The translations under genes were made by a program, and so were the position numbers. A stretch of 54,865 nucleotides of DNA from Candidatus Hydrogenedens sp. (GTDB lineage Bacteria; Hydrogenedentota; Hydrogenedentia; Hydrogenedentales; CAITNO01), in assembly GCA_012522755.1 (NCBI GenBank), contig JAAYJV010000112.1, forward strand, positions 1-54,865, given 5' to 3'. This document shows positions 27,801 to 36,381 of the stretch, one piece after another (the stretch's first letter is position 1; every line of letters begins with the position of its first letter). The notes under the pieces are model-generated. The model worked only from the letters and a program-made list of their open reading frames with translations. It was not told where the DNA came from and made no database searches.

Positions 27801-28757
27801 GAAGGCCGTCCTGATTTGTCCCAGACGGCGCAGAAAGCTTTTGCCCTGCGGATAGGCGTCGCCGTATTCTTCCAGGAGATGGCGGATGGAACGCTCAAGG
27901 GCAGTGAAACTTTCGGGCATGATCTGTCCCGAGTCGGGATCTGTTGTATAAGGGAATTCTGTGCGGATACGGATCGGCTTCCAGCTGGAAGGCGTGGCCA
28001 GGTACTGGAGCATGTTGCGGGTCAGGGTCAAGAGATTTTCTCTGTGCGGGTTCCCGGTATCAGCGTAATCAGGCCAACGCCATCCGAAGGTGAGCAGATG
28101 TCCATGGCCATGCTGATACTCCACGAGAGGCCTGTGTATGCCTGCAGGACTGTTGGCCAGGACCATTCCTTTTCCGGGACCTCCCCAGTAAAAATCAGCA
28201 ACAGCCCGGCACCCGCCCATACTCATGGGCACTTCTTCAAGATTTTCGGGCAGTGAGAAAAAGATGGGATGTTCCTTCTCCACCACGACCAAGGGTGCGG
28301 GATCGCGCCAGTTTTCGAGATAATGCCTCTGGGGCCGTATATATTCGTCCAGTCCCAGATAAAGCACCATTTCGAGGGCACCGCCGGAAAGAAGAGCGCC
28401 TTTACCGCTTTTGATGAAGGTGGTGATGGCTGCGCGCAGCTCCCCTCTGTAAAGGGCTGTATCACGCACGTCATCACCCTGATGGTACCAGATCACATCA
28501 AAGTCAGAGAGAGGTCGGACAGTTCCAGTGCTGTCTATAAAGCTCTTGTTTTCATGATTGAAAAGTATTTCCCCCACTCCTTCCTGTGCGAGGAATTCCC
28601 AGGCGGCTCTACTGTGAAGCCCCATAGCCTCGAGCGATGAATCGGCTGTGAGAAAAGCAATCTTCATATTTGCAAGAGGACTGTTGTTTTCAGCCACGCT
28701 CCAGAATGAAGCTGCCAGAAGAATAAGAATGAGACAGAAAGAAGAAACTATGCGCAT
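24849..28757 (-). CDS. exported ThuA-like / hydrazine-synthase-alpha-like / FGE-sulfatase fusion with two haem-binding CxxCH motifs
   Basis: This is a 1,302-residue exported multidomain protein. A signal peptide (about 1-23) is followed by a GATase1/ThuA-like domain (about 30-250), then a long HzsA-like beta-propeller region (about 430-830; ACYLPDERIVFTS and YLRDTDGSIRRLTNDQDHNWCP are typical). Two CxxCH haem sites, CAGCH (His about 810) and CISCH (His about 861), lie in the planctomycete-type cytochrome segment. The C-terminal 240 residues form an FGE-sulfatase/SUMF1-like domain (MVLIRPGEF-like start, GNVAEW, VVRGGSW). The start ATG at 28757 has GGAG ten bases upstream; a start at 28796 has a poorly spaced site. 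HzsA makes hydrazine in anammox bacteria, but relatives occur widely in organisms without that pathway, so a redox role is likely and its substrate unknown. Confidence 0.82.
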   Translation of the reverse strand: MRIVSSFCLILILLAASFWSVAENNSPLANMKIAFLTADSSLEAMGLHSRAAWEFLAQEGVGEILFNHENKSFIDSTGTVRPLSDFDVIWYHQGDDVRDTALYRGELRAAITTFIKSGKGALLSGGALEMVLYLGLDEYIRPQRHYLENWRDPAPLVVVEKEHPIFFSLPENLEEVPMSMGGCRAVADFYWGGPGKGMVLANSPAGIHRPLVEYQHGHGHLLTFGWRWPDYADTGNPHRENLLTLTRNMLQYLATPSSWKPIRIRTEFPYTTDPDSGQIMPESFTALERSIRHLLEEYGDAYPQGKSFLRRLGQIRTAFISKPQDTALTEAFIQLQREALLANPLLDFDEVIFIRRNVGQMGLPDNSYGNEYLPVTGYDNSLQALSLSDNSAIRTLFIPEGDVFIGDIELHYDAEKILLSLPDLAGKWGIGEVDLASATLSIIPTIEDGDIHNFDACYLPDERIVFTSTAPIIGVPCVGGRSQVTNLYLRDTDGSIRRLTNDQDHNWCPAVLNDGRLLYQRWEYADIAHAFMRILFSANPDGCRQLEYYGSNSFWPTAMFYARAVPDHPSRFVAIVGGHHDAHRQGELVLFDPSLGRHEADGVIQRIPGYGKKVEPVILDGLISTSWPRFLHPYPLSDSYYLVACKPAADALWGIYLVDRFDNFLLLHEEEGYAMLEPTAWKKTKRQPIIPDSSVPGATESTLQLADIYHGPGTEGIPEGAVKSLRVIGYEYTFHDFGCEPDRVGLDGPWDVRRILGTVPVEKDGSAHFTIPAMTPVALQPLDEEGKALALMRSWITAAPGELLSCAGCHEPQNSTVPPKQAPSAFKRPPDAIADWYGPARGFSFQREIQPVLDAHCISCHDGKKDETIPDFTDKAVQKYGSAFQLHFTPSYMALRSWVHTPTLESDAHMLPSRAFHADTSMLIQILRDGHYGVELDEECMDRFITWIDLNAPFHGSWQECVAYSEEKHAAAIHGAKRRRELHKRYTGIDEDFDALSEKARIKPPATPAADDYTRPDYDNNAAVSYDPTKDSLASHSRTIRISPELSLDFVLIRPGEFMLGSDAGYDNEAPARKVTVDKPFYMGKFEISNAQYAFFDPNHDSGLETGEGYQFGDDERGFALNRPEQPVVRVSWEEANAFCQWLSEQTGMHFSLPTEEQWEYACRAGSRSAFWFGSLDTDFAPYANLSDATHYEVYYPHVPSIHPPWRPSETRFNDTWRVSAPINAFQANPWGLHNMHGNVAEWTLSDYNSAKYANGGEPRKVVRGGSWMDIPKRARSAFRLHYAASQPVHDVGFRVICTNQP

Positions 28758-28928
28758 GGCCAGGGAACTCCGTTGACAGTGGATATAAAAAGACATCCCT
28801 TATAGTGGCGTATTGAAATGAATGGAGTCAAGTAATTACACTACCAGAGAAGTTCTTTTGCCTTTTCAGGTTTCAAAGGACAGGAAATCAGAATGCAGAT
28901 AGAATTATTCATAGCATAAGGAGTTGAC

Positions 28929-29078
28929 ATGGAACTGCTGAAAGAAATCTGGGCCTTTATGCGTGTGCGCAAAAAATTCTGGCTCGCCCCTATCATTATC
29001 TCACTGATTCTGCTTGGCTTGCTCTTCTTCTATGCCGGATCGGCTGGCGTGATCTCTCCCTTTATCTACGCTCTCTAA
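28929..29078 (+). CDS. DUF5989-like 49-residue membrane mini-protein
   Basis: This gene is easily missed because it is so short. AAGGAG lies six bases before ATG. The product begins MELLKEIWAFMRVRKKFW, followed by one membrane span (LAPIIISLILLGLLFFY) and ends AGVISPFIYAL. That pattern fits DUF5989, whose members commonly sit beside sugar-transfer or carbamoyl-transfer membrane proteins. Here it precedes a large membrane glycosyltransferase by 66 bases on the same strand, so the two are probably co-expressed. It may act as a small accessory subunit, which is inference. Confidence 0.85.
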   Translation: MELLKEIWAFMRVRKKFWLAPIIISLILLGLLFFYAGSAGVISPFIYAL

Positions 29079-29144
29079 ACCAAGCCCCCTCTATCAACGA
29101 AGGATTGACCGCTTCGTCTTTATACGATGAAGGAGTGTATCTGA

Positions 29145-32100
29145 ATGGCTGACAGTGTTCTCAGTGACAAGCCCGGGGAAGTTGTGAAGAAAGCTTTTTT
29201 CTCCAGTCGACTTGAGTTGTGGCTTTTCACGGGTATTTTGATCATAGCGGCGTTGCTGCGCTTCTGGTATTTGTCTCAGGTGGTTCATGCGCCCGATTAC
29301 AGTGCGCTGCAACAGGATCCCGAAGTTCAGGATCATTTTGCCCGTGCGATTCTGAGCGGCGACTGGTCTGAACGGCCCGGCGAAACGGACCCTGAACTGC
29401 GTACGACCCCTTTCTATCGTCCTCCCGGCTACGGTTATCTGCTGACGGTGATTTATTTCTTTACGCAAGGCTCTTATCTGGCGCCGCGTCTGCTCAATAT
29501 CTTTCTGGGACTCGCGACGGTTGTGCTTCTCTTCCGTCTGGGAAAAGATCTTTTCGGTTCTGCGGCTGGTCTTGTGAGTGCTTTTTTTGCGGCCGTTTAC
29601 GGAATTTTCATTTATTGGGAAGGGGAGGTCAACGATCCGGCTATTTTCGTTTTTCTGGCCTGTGCCCTTTTCTATCTTCTGTTGAAGTGGAGTGAAAATT
29701 TCAAACTCCGCTATCTCATGTTGCTGGGGCTCTTGTTCGGAGCTTACGGACTGGCACGGCCGAATATTCTGGGCTTCGGTCCTTTTGTTGCTCTCTGGCT
29801 GGGCTGGATCGCCTGGCGCAAAAAGAGGCTGTGGGTGCTTCCTGCAGCCTGGATCGTACTGCTGGTGAGTACTTTTGTCCTCATCATCCCCGTTACAGTG
29901 CGCAACTACGTGGCTTCCGGCGAGTTCGTGCCCATTGCCACTTATTTCGGCCATAACCTGATCATCGGCAATCATGAAGAATCAGATGGCATCTCCCCCT
30001 GGCTCCCCTACCTGCAGGAACTGGAAGGGACGGGCAAATGGGCTGCAAAAGATTATGTGAATGTCATTCGCGGGCTCGCGAAGGAACAGGGCCGTGAGTC
30101 GCTGAGCCATACGGAAGCCTCTTCCATCTTTGCTAAAAAAGCCCGGGATTATATGCGAAGTCATCCCGGGGCAACGCTTAAAGCCATGGTGAAAAAGGGG
30201 ATTCTTCTCTGGACACCTGTGGAAATCACCTGCAATAAAGTGGTTCAAAAGGAACTGAGCTATTACTGGCCCTTGCGTCTTTTGCCCACTTTCCGTTGGA
30301 TTGCCCTTCTGTTCACCACCGGCACAGCACTTTTACTCTGGAAGCTTCTGCGCCGCGGCTTTAATGGGCTCCACGAGGAAGCCAGGCCTCTTGTATGGCT
30401 CATGATTTTTTTCACAGGCTACTATCTCCTTTCTTTTCTGCCCTTCTTCGTCAATGGCCGTGCCCGCGTGCCCGCTTTGCCCATTCTCATTCTTCTGGGT
30501 TCATATGGTGTTCAATGTCTTGCCGGATGGCTGCAGAAAAAAGAATATGGCAAAGCTGCGCTCTACGGTGGTGCGCTGGTGGCCTGTCTGGCCTTTTTCT
30601 CGGTGGAATGGATTCCCGTTGAGCCTGATATTTCGCGCTGGCATTATCAGCGTGCTGATTCCTGGCTGCGCCGTGGCGAGACTGAAAAGGCCCTTGAAGA
30701 AGGACGCTCTCTCATTACAGCCCGGGGCAAAGCCTATATGCACCAGCGTCTGGGTCGAGAGTTCATGGCTCTGGGCTATCCCGATGAAGCCATAGCCCAA
30801 TATCAGGCCGGTTTGGAGCGGGATCCCGAATATCAGGATCTCTGGTTTCTTCTGGGCACGGCTCTGGAAGAACGGGGCGATGTCGAAGTGGCGGAAAAGA
30901 CCTACAGCGATGCGTTGAAGTTGAATCCCTATGATGCCCGGGCGCTGAATTCTCTGGGCATGCTCTGTTATGGGCAGGAACGTTATGCGGAGGCTCTTGA
31001 ACATTTTGATGCGGCCCTGGCCGTGGCACCCGATTATGGTGATGTGATCGATCATATCAGCCAGACCATGAAAGCACTGGGGCGGGTGGATGAAGGGATA
31101 GCCCGTTTCCGGGGAATGCTTGAAGGGGATTCTGAACAGAAATATCTACACTTCTTTCTGGGTCGTGATTTGCTTGAGATCGGCCAACGCGATGAAGCCT
31201 TGCGTCATTTCGCTGAGGCCTTGCGTATAGACCCGGAACTGGATGGAGCCCGATATTTATGGGCCCGGGAACTGAGCCGACAGGGACGTTTTGAAGAAGC
31301 CATTGAACAGCACCGCATTGCTCTGGAGTTCAATTCAGAACTGAAATATACACAGGCTGCACTGGGTCGTGAGTTATCCCGTCTGGGCAATACCCAAGAG
31401 GCTATCCACCATTTTTCGGAAGCTGTCCGTATAGATCCCGCCTTTCAGGATGCCCGCTACCTTCTGGGCAAAGAGCTCGCCCGTGCCCGGCGCGTTGACG
31501 AAGCCCAGGCGGAATATCAGAAAGCCATTGAACTCAATCCGCTGGATGCCCGTGCGCATCATGAAATGGGCATGTTCCAGGCGGAGCAGGGTAATTTTGA
31601 TCAGGCGCTGGAACATTTTGAAGCGGCTCTGAAGGTCGATCCCGGATTTGCCTATGCACTGGACAGAATGGGCCGTGTACTGGCTGTCATGGGCCGATCA
31701 GAAGAAGCCATTGCCCGCTACAAAGACACCTTGGAAGCGGATCCTGAAAATCAGGATATCTGTTATCTTCTGGGCCGAGAACTCCTGGCTCAGGGCAATC
31801 AGGAAGAGGCGGAGACCTATTTCCGTCAATCTCTTCAGCTGAACCCTTCCGACGCCCGGGCCCATAATGAACTCGGCGCGCTGCTGGCTGCACAGGGCAA
31901 GAATAGCGAAGCCATGCGCCATTATGAAGAAGCGCTCCGTGCAGCCCCGCAATTCGGCTATGTCCTGTACAAGATGGGTCAGCTCCTGGCCGAGGAAGGC
32001 AATCTGTCGGCGGCGGAAGCACGATTCAAAGAAGCGCTGAATCTGGACCCTGATAACCAGGACTTATATTATCTCATTGGCCGTGAACTCGTTTCGCAGG

Positions 32101-33317
32101 AACGCAATGACGAGGCCGTCGGCTATTTTGAGAAAGCGCTTGCCATGAATCCCTCCGATGCCCGGGCCCACAACGATTATGCGCTTATCATCGGCGCGAA
32201 GAATCCTGAGGAGGCCATGGCACATTATGAGGCGGCCCTCGAGATAGCGCCCGATTTCTCTCTGGCCCTCAACAATTGGGGCAACCTGCTTGTAGAACTG
32301 GGCAAGCTGGATGAAGGGGAAGAAAAATACCGGCTGGCCTTGAAAAACCGTGAAGAAGATGAATATGCCTGGTACAACCTGGCCCGGCTGGCCGAAAAGA
32401 AAGGGGATTTGACGGAAGCGGAGGCCTCCTATTTGAAGGCCTTGCAGAACAGTCCGGAGAACTCTCAGATCCCCAACAATCTGGCACTGCTTCTGGCTGC
32501 TCAAGGAAGAAGAGAAGAAGCCCGGAAATATTATGAACAGGCACTGGCCATTGACGATGCCAATCCCCTTCCCTATAACAATCTGGGTCAGCTGGCGGAG
32601 CAGGAAGAGAAGTGGGAGGAAGCACTGAATTATTATGAACAGGCTCTGGTACAAAAACCTGCTTTCCTTCTGGCGTTGAATAACCTGACCGCCCTGTTGC
32701 AAGGTCTTGACCGGGATGATGAGAGTATCCCCCATTTCATGCAGGCACTGGAAGAGGCTCCGGAAAATGGTGATATTCACAACAGTTACGGTTATTACCT
32801 CTTCCGTCGTGGTGACTTTGAAGAAGCGCGCAGTCATTTCATGAAAGCGGTTGAATATATCCCTGTTTTCCCGCTGGCCATGAACAATCTGGGTAATCTG
32901 GAGTTTCAAGTCGGGAATCATGAAGAGGCTGAAAAATGGTATCAGAAAGCTCTGGAAGTGCATCCCCTTGACCTGCGGGCGGACTATTATCTGGGTCGCC
33001 TCTACCAGGCACAGGGCCGCAGAGATGAAGCTGTACGCATGTTTGAATCGGCGGCTGTGAAACAATCCGGCTTACCGGGCCTGCTTCTGGAGACAGGCAA
33101 CGCACTGGCGCGGGCCTCTTCACTGAAGGGTGCCGTACATTGTTTTGAACAGGTACTTCAACAGGAGAGTGAAAATCAGACGGCTCTCTTTAATCTGGCG
33201 TCCATTTACCTGGAGGGCTTTCAGGATAAGGAAAAAGCCTTGCCGCTGCTGAAACACCTGCAGGAAAGAGCACCGGACTTTCCGGGACTGAGCCAGCTGC
33301 TGGAGAAAGCGGAATAG
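29145..33317 (+). CDS. membrane glycosyltransferase (GT39/PMT-like) fused to about 25 TPRs
   Basis: This is a 1,390-residue fusion. Residues about 25-490 form a multi-span membrane domain like the PMT/ArnT family. An acidic loop after the first span (YSALQQDPEVQDHFA), the FYRPPGYGYLL motif and LARPNILGF are typical of lipid-phosphate-sugar:acceptor transferases. Residues about 500-1,385 are TPRs of 34 residues with the usual A-P-Y pattern (for example EAIAQYQAGLERDPEYQDLW), about 25 in all. The TPR part should lie on the outer face of the membrane, where it could hold the acceptor protein. The start ATG has AAGGAG eight bases upstream. It may O-glycosylate exported proteins or lipids; the acceptor cannot be read from the sequence. 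Confidence 0.88.
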   Translation: MADSVLSDKPGEVVKKAFFSSRLELWLFTGILIIAALLRFWYLSQVVHAPDYSALQQDPEVQDHFARAILSGDWSERPGETDPELRTTPFYRPPGYGYLLTVIYFFTQGSYLAPRLLNIFLGLATVVLLFRLGKDLFGSAAGLVSAFFAAVYGIFIYWEGEVNDPAIFVFLACALFYLLLKWSENFKLRYLMLLGLLFGAYGLARPNILGFGPFVALWLGWIAWRKKRLWVLPAAWIVLLVSTFVLIIPVTVRNYVASGEFVPIATYFGHNLIIGNHEESDGISPWLPYLQELEGTGKWAAKDYVNVIRGLAKEQGRESLSHTEASSIFAKKARDYMRSHPGATLKAMVKKGILLWTPVEITCNKVVQKELSYYWPLRLLPTFRWIALLFTTGTALLLWKLLRRGFNGLHEEARPLVWLMIFFTGYYLLSFLPFFVNGRARVPALPILILLGSYGVQCLAGWLQKKEYGKAALYGGALVACLAFFSVEWIPVEPDISRWHYQRADSWLRRGETEKALEEGRSLITARGKAYMHQRLGREFMALGYPDEAIAQYQAGLERDPEYQDLWFLLGTALEERGDVEVAEKTYSDALKLNPYDARALNSLGMLCYGQERYAEALEHFDAALAVAPDYGDVIDHISQTMKALGRVDEGIARFRGMLEGDSEQKYLHFFLGRDLLEIGQRDEALRHFAEALRIDPELDGARYLWARELSRQGRFEEAIEQHRIALEFNSELKYTQAALGRELSRLGNTQEAIHHFSEAVRIDPAFQDARYLLGKELARARRVDEAQAEYQKAIELNPLDARAHHEMGMFQAEQGNFDQALEHFEAALKVDPGFAYALDRMGRVLAVMGRSEEAIARYKDTLEADPENQDICYLLGRELLAQGNQEEAETYFRQSLQLNPSDARAHNELGALLAAQGKNSEAMRHYEEALRAAPQFGYVLYKMGQLLAEEGNLSAAEARFKEALNLDPDNQDLYYLIGRELVSQERNDEAVGYFEKALAMNPSDARAHNDYALIIGAKNPEEAMAHYEAALEIAPDFSLALNNWGNLLVELGKLDEGEEKYRLALKNREEDEYAWYNLARLAEKKGDLTEAEASYLKALQNSPENSQIPNNLALLLAAQGRREEARKYYEQALAIDDANPLPYNNLGQLAEQEEKWEEALNYYEQALVQKPAFLLALNNLTALLQGLDRDDESIPHFMQALEEAPENGDIHNSYGYYLFRRGDFEEARSHFMKAVEYIPVFPLAMNNLGNLEFQVGNHEEAEKWYQKALEVHPLDLRADYYLGRLYQAQGRRDEAVRMFESAAVKQSGLPGLLLETGNALARASSLKGAVHCFEQVLQQESENQTALFNLASIYLEGFQDKEKALPLLKHLQERAPDFPGLSQLLEKAE

Positions 33318-33347
33318 CCTTTTTTATGCGGACAGGAAGTGTTCAGT

Positions 33348-34274
33348 TCAGTCCTCGTCGGGTGCAGTCTTTTCTTCCTGTAAGGGGGCTGCGAAGACAG
33401 CGAGATTGTTCCCGTTCTTGCGCTCCACACCGGGCGGATTCAATACGATAAGAGCCGGTACCGTTGTCGGCAAGGGGACATTGAGGACCCGGGCTTCAGG
33501 ATCAGCCACAACGAGTGTTGATGAACCGCCCCCGTCCAAAGCCAGTGCCTGAACCGTCTTTTCCTCCATAAAAAGGCTTGCCATATCATGATAGGTGAGC
33601 CCTTCACTGTGTCCGGGCTGGCGGCCATCACCAATGAGCAGCAGCAGTCTGTTGTCAGCTGTAAGCCCTATGGCTGTTCGCGGATGACGGTCTCCCCCCT
33701 CTTCCACATTGATTTTACCATCCAGTACGAGCATTCTGTTGCCGGAGAGGACATTATATAAATCGACAGGAGGCTGGGTTTCTGCTGTATTCTCTCCCCC
33801 TTCCGGACGTTGCACATAAGAGACCGTGTTATCCCGGGCGATATTGATGGCATATTTCGCCCAGCCTTTATCCCACCTGGATACAATGCGTCCATCAGAT
33901 ACGGCCAGGCCCAGGAGGTTCGTATCATCCTGATGGTCCAGTATGAAAAAATTGCCGTTGATCCCCAGTTGCGCTTTTTGTTCCTGAACAAATTCCAGGG
34001 TAGTGGCACAGCGTGTGTCCCTTTCCGACTCTTCGGAATTGGGAGGCGTTGTTGTGAAACGGATATGAGGATCGGACAAATCTATGCGAACCAGATGAAT
34101 ATGCTGTGGCAATGGCTCTGTCTGGATGATGACCTTATGCTCCACTCCCTGGAAGAGATCTGTCCAGGAATTCTCCGCTCCGGCGCAAAGGGCTGTACTC
34201 AGAATAAGCAGCAACAGAAATGAGACAGGACGCCTGAGTCGGGGTGATTCACTGAATCTTGGATAGCTTCGCAA
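33348..34274 (-). CDS. exported phosphodiester glycosidase (NAGPA domain)
   Basis: This is a 308-residue protein of the NAGPA/DUF2233 family, whose members remove N-acetylglucosamine or related sugars from phosphodiesters. Family motifs are visible: GINGNFF, HPRTAIGL and ALDGGGSSTL. A hydrophobic stretch (VSFLLLLILSTALCAG) marks a signal peptide. I place the start at TTG 34274, six bases after AAGGAA. The frame reaches another TTG at 34313 but without a ribosome site, and no ATG exists before the signal peptide. It lies convergent to the glycosyltransferase-TPR gene and divergent from cysC. It is likely to act in the periplasm or on the surface in sugar-phosphate recycling. Confidence 0.85.
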   Translation of the reverse strand: MRSYPRFSESPRLRRPVSFLLLLILSTALCAGAENSWTDLFQGVEHKVIIQTEPLPQHIHLVRIDLSDPHIRFTTTPPNSEESERDTRCATTLEFVQEQKAQLGINGNFFILDHQDDTNLLGLAVSDGRIVSRWDKGWAKYAINIARDNTVSYVQRPEGGENTAETQPPVDLYNVLSGNRMLVLDGKINVEEGGDRHPRTAIGLTADNRLLLLIGDGRQPGHSEGLTYHDMASLFMEEKTVQALALDGGGSSTLVVADPEARVLNVPLPTTVPALIVLNPPGVERKNGNNLAVFAAPLQEEKTAPDED

Positions 34275-34398
34275 AAGAGTTTCCTTTATGTTGCTTGCAA
34301 GACGCTGATACAATCTTTTTTTAATTGTCGAGCATCTTCAGTATAATTGAAAACAACACTGTGACTTTCATTCCAACAGCAATACATTAGGAGTCGAC

Positions 34399-35010
34399 AT
34401 GTCCGATAAGATCAAATCTACCAATATCACCTGGCACGATGCAACGGTAACAGTTGAAGACCGTCGCAGGAAAAACGGGCATCAGGGTGCCGTTCTCTGG
34501 TTTACAGGCCTCTCCGCCTCAGGAAAATCTACCATTGCCCAAGCTGTACAGGCCGCTCTTTTCGAGATGGGTTGCCAGGTTTATGTATTGGACGGTGATA
34601 ATGTGCGCCACGGTCTCAATAAGGACCTCGGCTTTTCTCCGGAAGATCGCGAGGAAAATATCCGTCGTATAGGTGAAGTGGCGGCACTTTTCTGTGATGC
34701 CGGATTTATCGTAAGTACGGCTTTTATTTCGCCTTACCGTTCCGACCGTGACAAGGCCAGAGCCCTCTGTCCGGAGCAGTTTTGTGAAGTCTATGTGAAG
34801 TGTTCTGTTGAAGTCTGCGAAACCCGTGACCCCAAGGGCCTGTATCAGAAGGCGCGGGAAGGCAAGATTCCTGAATTCACCGGTATCAGTGCTCCCTATG
34901 AAGAGCCTGAAAATGCGGAACTTGTTCTGGATACAGCTGAACTGTCCGTGGAAGACTGCGTGGAAGCCGTGCTCGCTTATCTGCAGGAAAAGGGAAAGCT
35001 CAACCGCTGA
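34399..35010 (+). CDS. cysC: adenylyl-sulfate kinase
   Basis: This 203-residue kinase phosphorylates adenosine 5'-phosphosulfate to PAPS, the sulfate donor for sulfotransferases. Walker A is GLSASGKST (about 37-45), followed by [20 protein letters not shown], which binds APS, and by [11 protein letters not shown] near the end. The length is normal for CysC. AGGAGTCG precedes the ATG. No sulfurylase (cysND) gene is nearby, so sulfation rather than cysteine synthesis may be the purpose, which is inference. The next gene converges, with only one base between the two stop codons. Confidence 0.95.
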   Translation: MSDKIKSTNITWHDATVTVEDRRRKNGHQGAVLWFTGLSASGKSTIAQAVQAALFEMGCQVYVLDGDNVRHGLNKDLGFSPEDREENIRRIGEVAALFCDAGFIVSTAFISPYRSDRDKARALCPEQFCEVYVKCSVEVCETRDPKGLYQKAREGKIPEFTGISAPYEEPENAELVLDTAELSVEDCVEAVLAYLQEKGKLNR

Positions 35011-35011
35011 T

Positions 35012-36265
35012 TCATTCAGGCAGATATACGGTTCTTTCTGAAGAGCCTTCCGGGTTTCTGATGATGGAAATCCGGCACATGAGCGCATAGGTGACCACTC
35101 TGATCAGGCAGAGAAGCAGCAGCATGATGCGCAGTCCGAAGCCGCCCAGAAAAGCGTACAAGCTGATGAGAGCGCTCATTGTCAGAAGCCTCCCTATGGC
35201 CAGAGGGGTCTCCCAGGCACAGAGATAGGCGATACGATCGGCCGGCGATTTCATCATGCTTTCCATGACCTGGAAGCGTACGGCCGTATCGGGGATCCCA
35301 TAGAGGGGCAATGATATGGAGCGCAGCAGTCCGAAAATGATCAGTGTCCACACTGTCGTTTTCCAGAACACGATGAGGCCTCCCAGCACGAGAACCACGA
35401 CTCCCCAGAACATGAAGCGCTTTCTGGTGTGGGGTTGCACATAGCGCCCAGCCAGGTAGGAGACCATTATGGTGACCAGCCCCTGAAAGGACACATAGCC
35501 CCCCACTCCGGCTTCGTTGCCGAGCTCCAGAAACATGATGAGCGCCAGCAGGAAATGAAAGATATGGAAGGAGCCCGCCAGCGATATTCCCGCTGCAAGG
35601 AGAATACGCCAGTCCCTGTGTTCCGGTGGAGGCGCCAGTGCCAGCCGAATGGGAAAGGAAGTGCTTTTCGGACTGGCCGGTATTTTGAAGCTGAGCACAA
35701 TGGCGATCATATAGAGGATCAGGGCGAGAATGAAAATCAATTCGTAGCCTGTCTGCGGCTGGGCGGCACAGGCAATGACCAGTCCGCTGATGAGGGGTGC
35801 GAAAATTTTGGCCCCTGCGGAAACAGCCGATATCATCCCCAGAAAAAACTCTCTCCCCCCTTTTCCCGCACTGAAATCATACTGGAAGGTATTGTTGCCC
35901 GCCCAGAAAAAACCCCAGGTGATTCCGAGTAATCCGCCCAGAAGGCCCGCATACTGAGGCGAGGCTTCCCTGAGAAAAAGCAGCGAGGCATAATAGAGTG
36001 CATGGAGTATGAGACCGATGCGAAAGAGAAAGCTCCGGTCTCTTTTTTTTGCGAGCCACCCTGCCAGGATGAAGGCGAAGGGTGTCACGATATAAAGAAC
36101 AGTGTAATGGTAAAATACCGTATTGATATTCTGGCTGTTGATATAAAAATAGACCCCCACGAAGACGGAACACAGGGCTTCGGCAATGCTGTACAGGGCA
36201 TTGAGGCCGATAATGAGCCAGGCATTGCGGGACAGCGTTTTCGGTTTTCCGAAAAGGGGGGACAC
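35012..36265 (-). CDS. MFS transporter
   Basis: This is a 417-residue major facilitator superfamily permease with about 12 predicted membrane spans and the usual basic loops. A family-like loop pattern is seen near WLAKKRDRSFLFRIG (between spans 2 and 3). The start is GTG at 36265, about nine bases after AAAGG. No substrate-specific motif is evident, and the neighbours (cysC convergent, a sugar ABC ATPase divergent) do not decide the substrate. Confidence 0.85.
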   Translation of the reverse strand: MSPLFGKPKTLSRNAWLIIGLNALYSIAEALCSVFVGVYFYINSQNINTVFYHYTVLYIVTPFAFILAGWLAKKRDRSFLFRIGLILHALYYASLLFLREASPQYAGLLGGLLGITWGFFWAGNNTFQYDFSAGKGGREFFLGMISAVSAGAKIFAPLISGLVIACAAQPQTGYELIFILALILYMIAIVLSFKIPASPKSTSFPIRLALAPPPEHRDWRILLAAGISLAGSFHIFHFLLALIMFLELGNEAGVGGYVSFQGLVTIMVSYLAGRYVQPHTRKRFMFWGVVVLVLGGLIVFWKTTVWTLIIFGLLRSISLPLYGIPDTAVRFQVMESMMKSPADRIAYLCAWETPLAIGRLLTMSALISLYAFLGGFGLRIMLLLLCLIRVVTYALMCRISIIRNPEGSSERTVYLPE

Positions 36266-36381
36266 TATTTACAACCTTTGTGGCTTTGCTTGTTATAATG
36301 CAAGTCAGCTATGGAGCATGGGTGTGAATGCCGGGGACTTCCGGCTGGACATGATCCTATGATAACAGAACGGGAAGCAGG

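Noticed and set aside
24849-28757. Evidence for anammox metabolism
   Set aside because: HzsA-like proteins occur in many non-anammox bacteria and no other hydrazine-pathway gene is present here.
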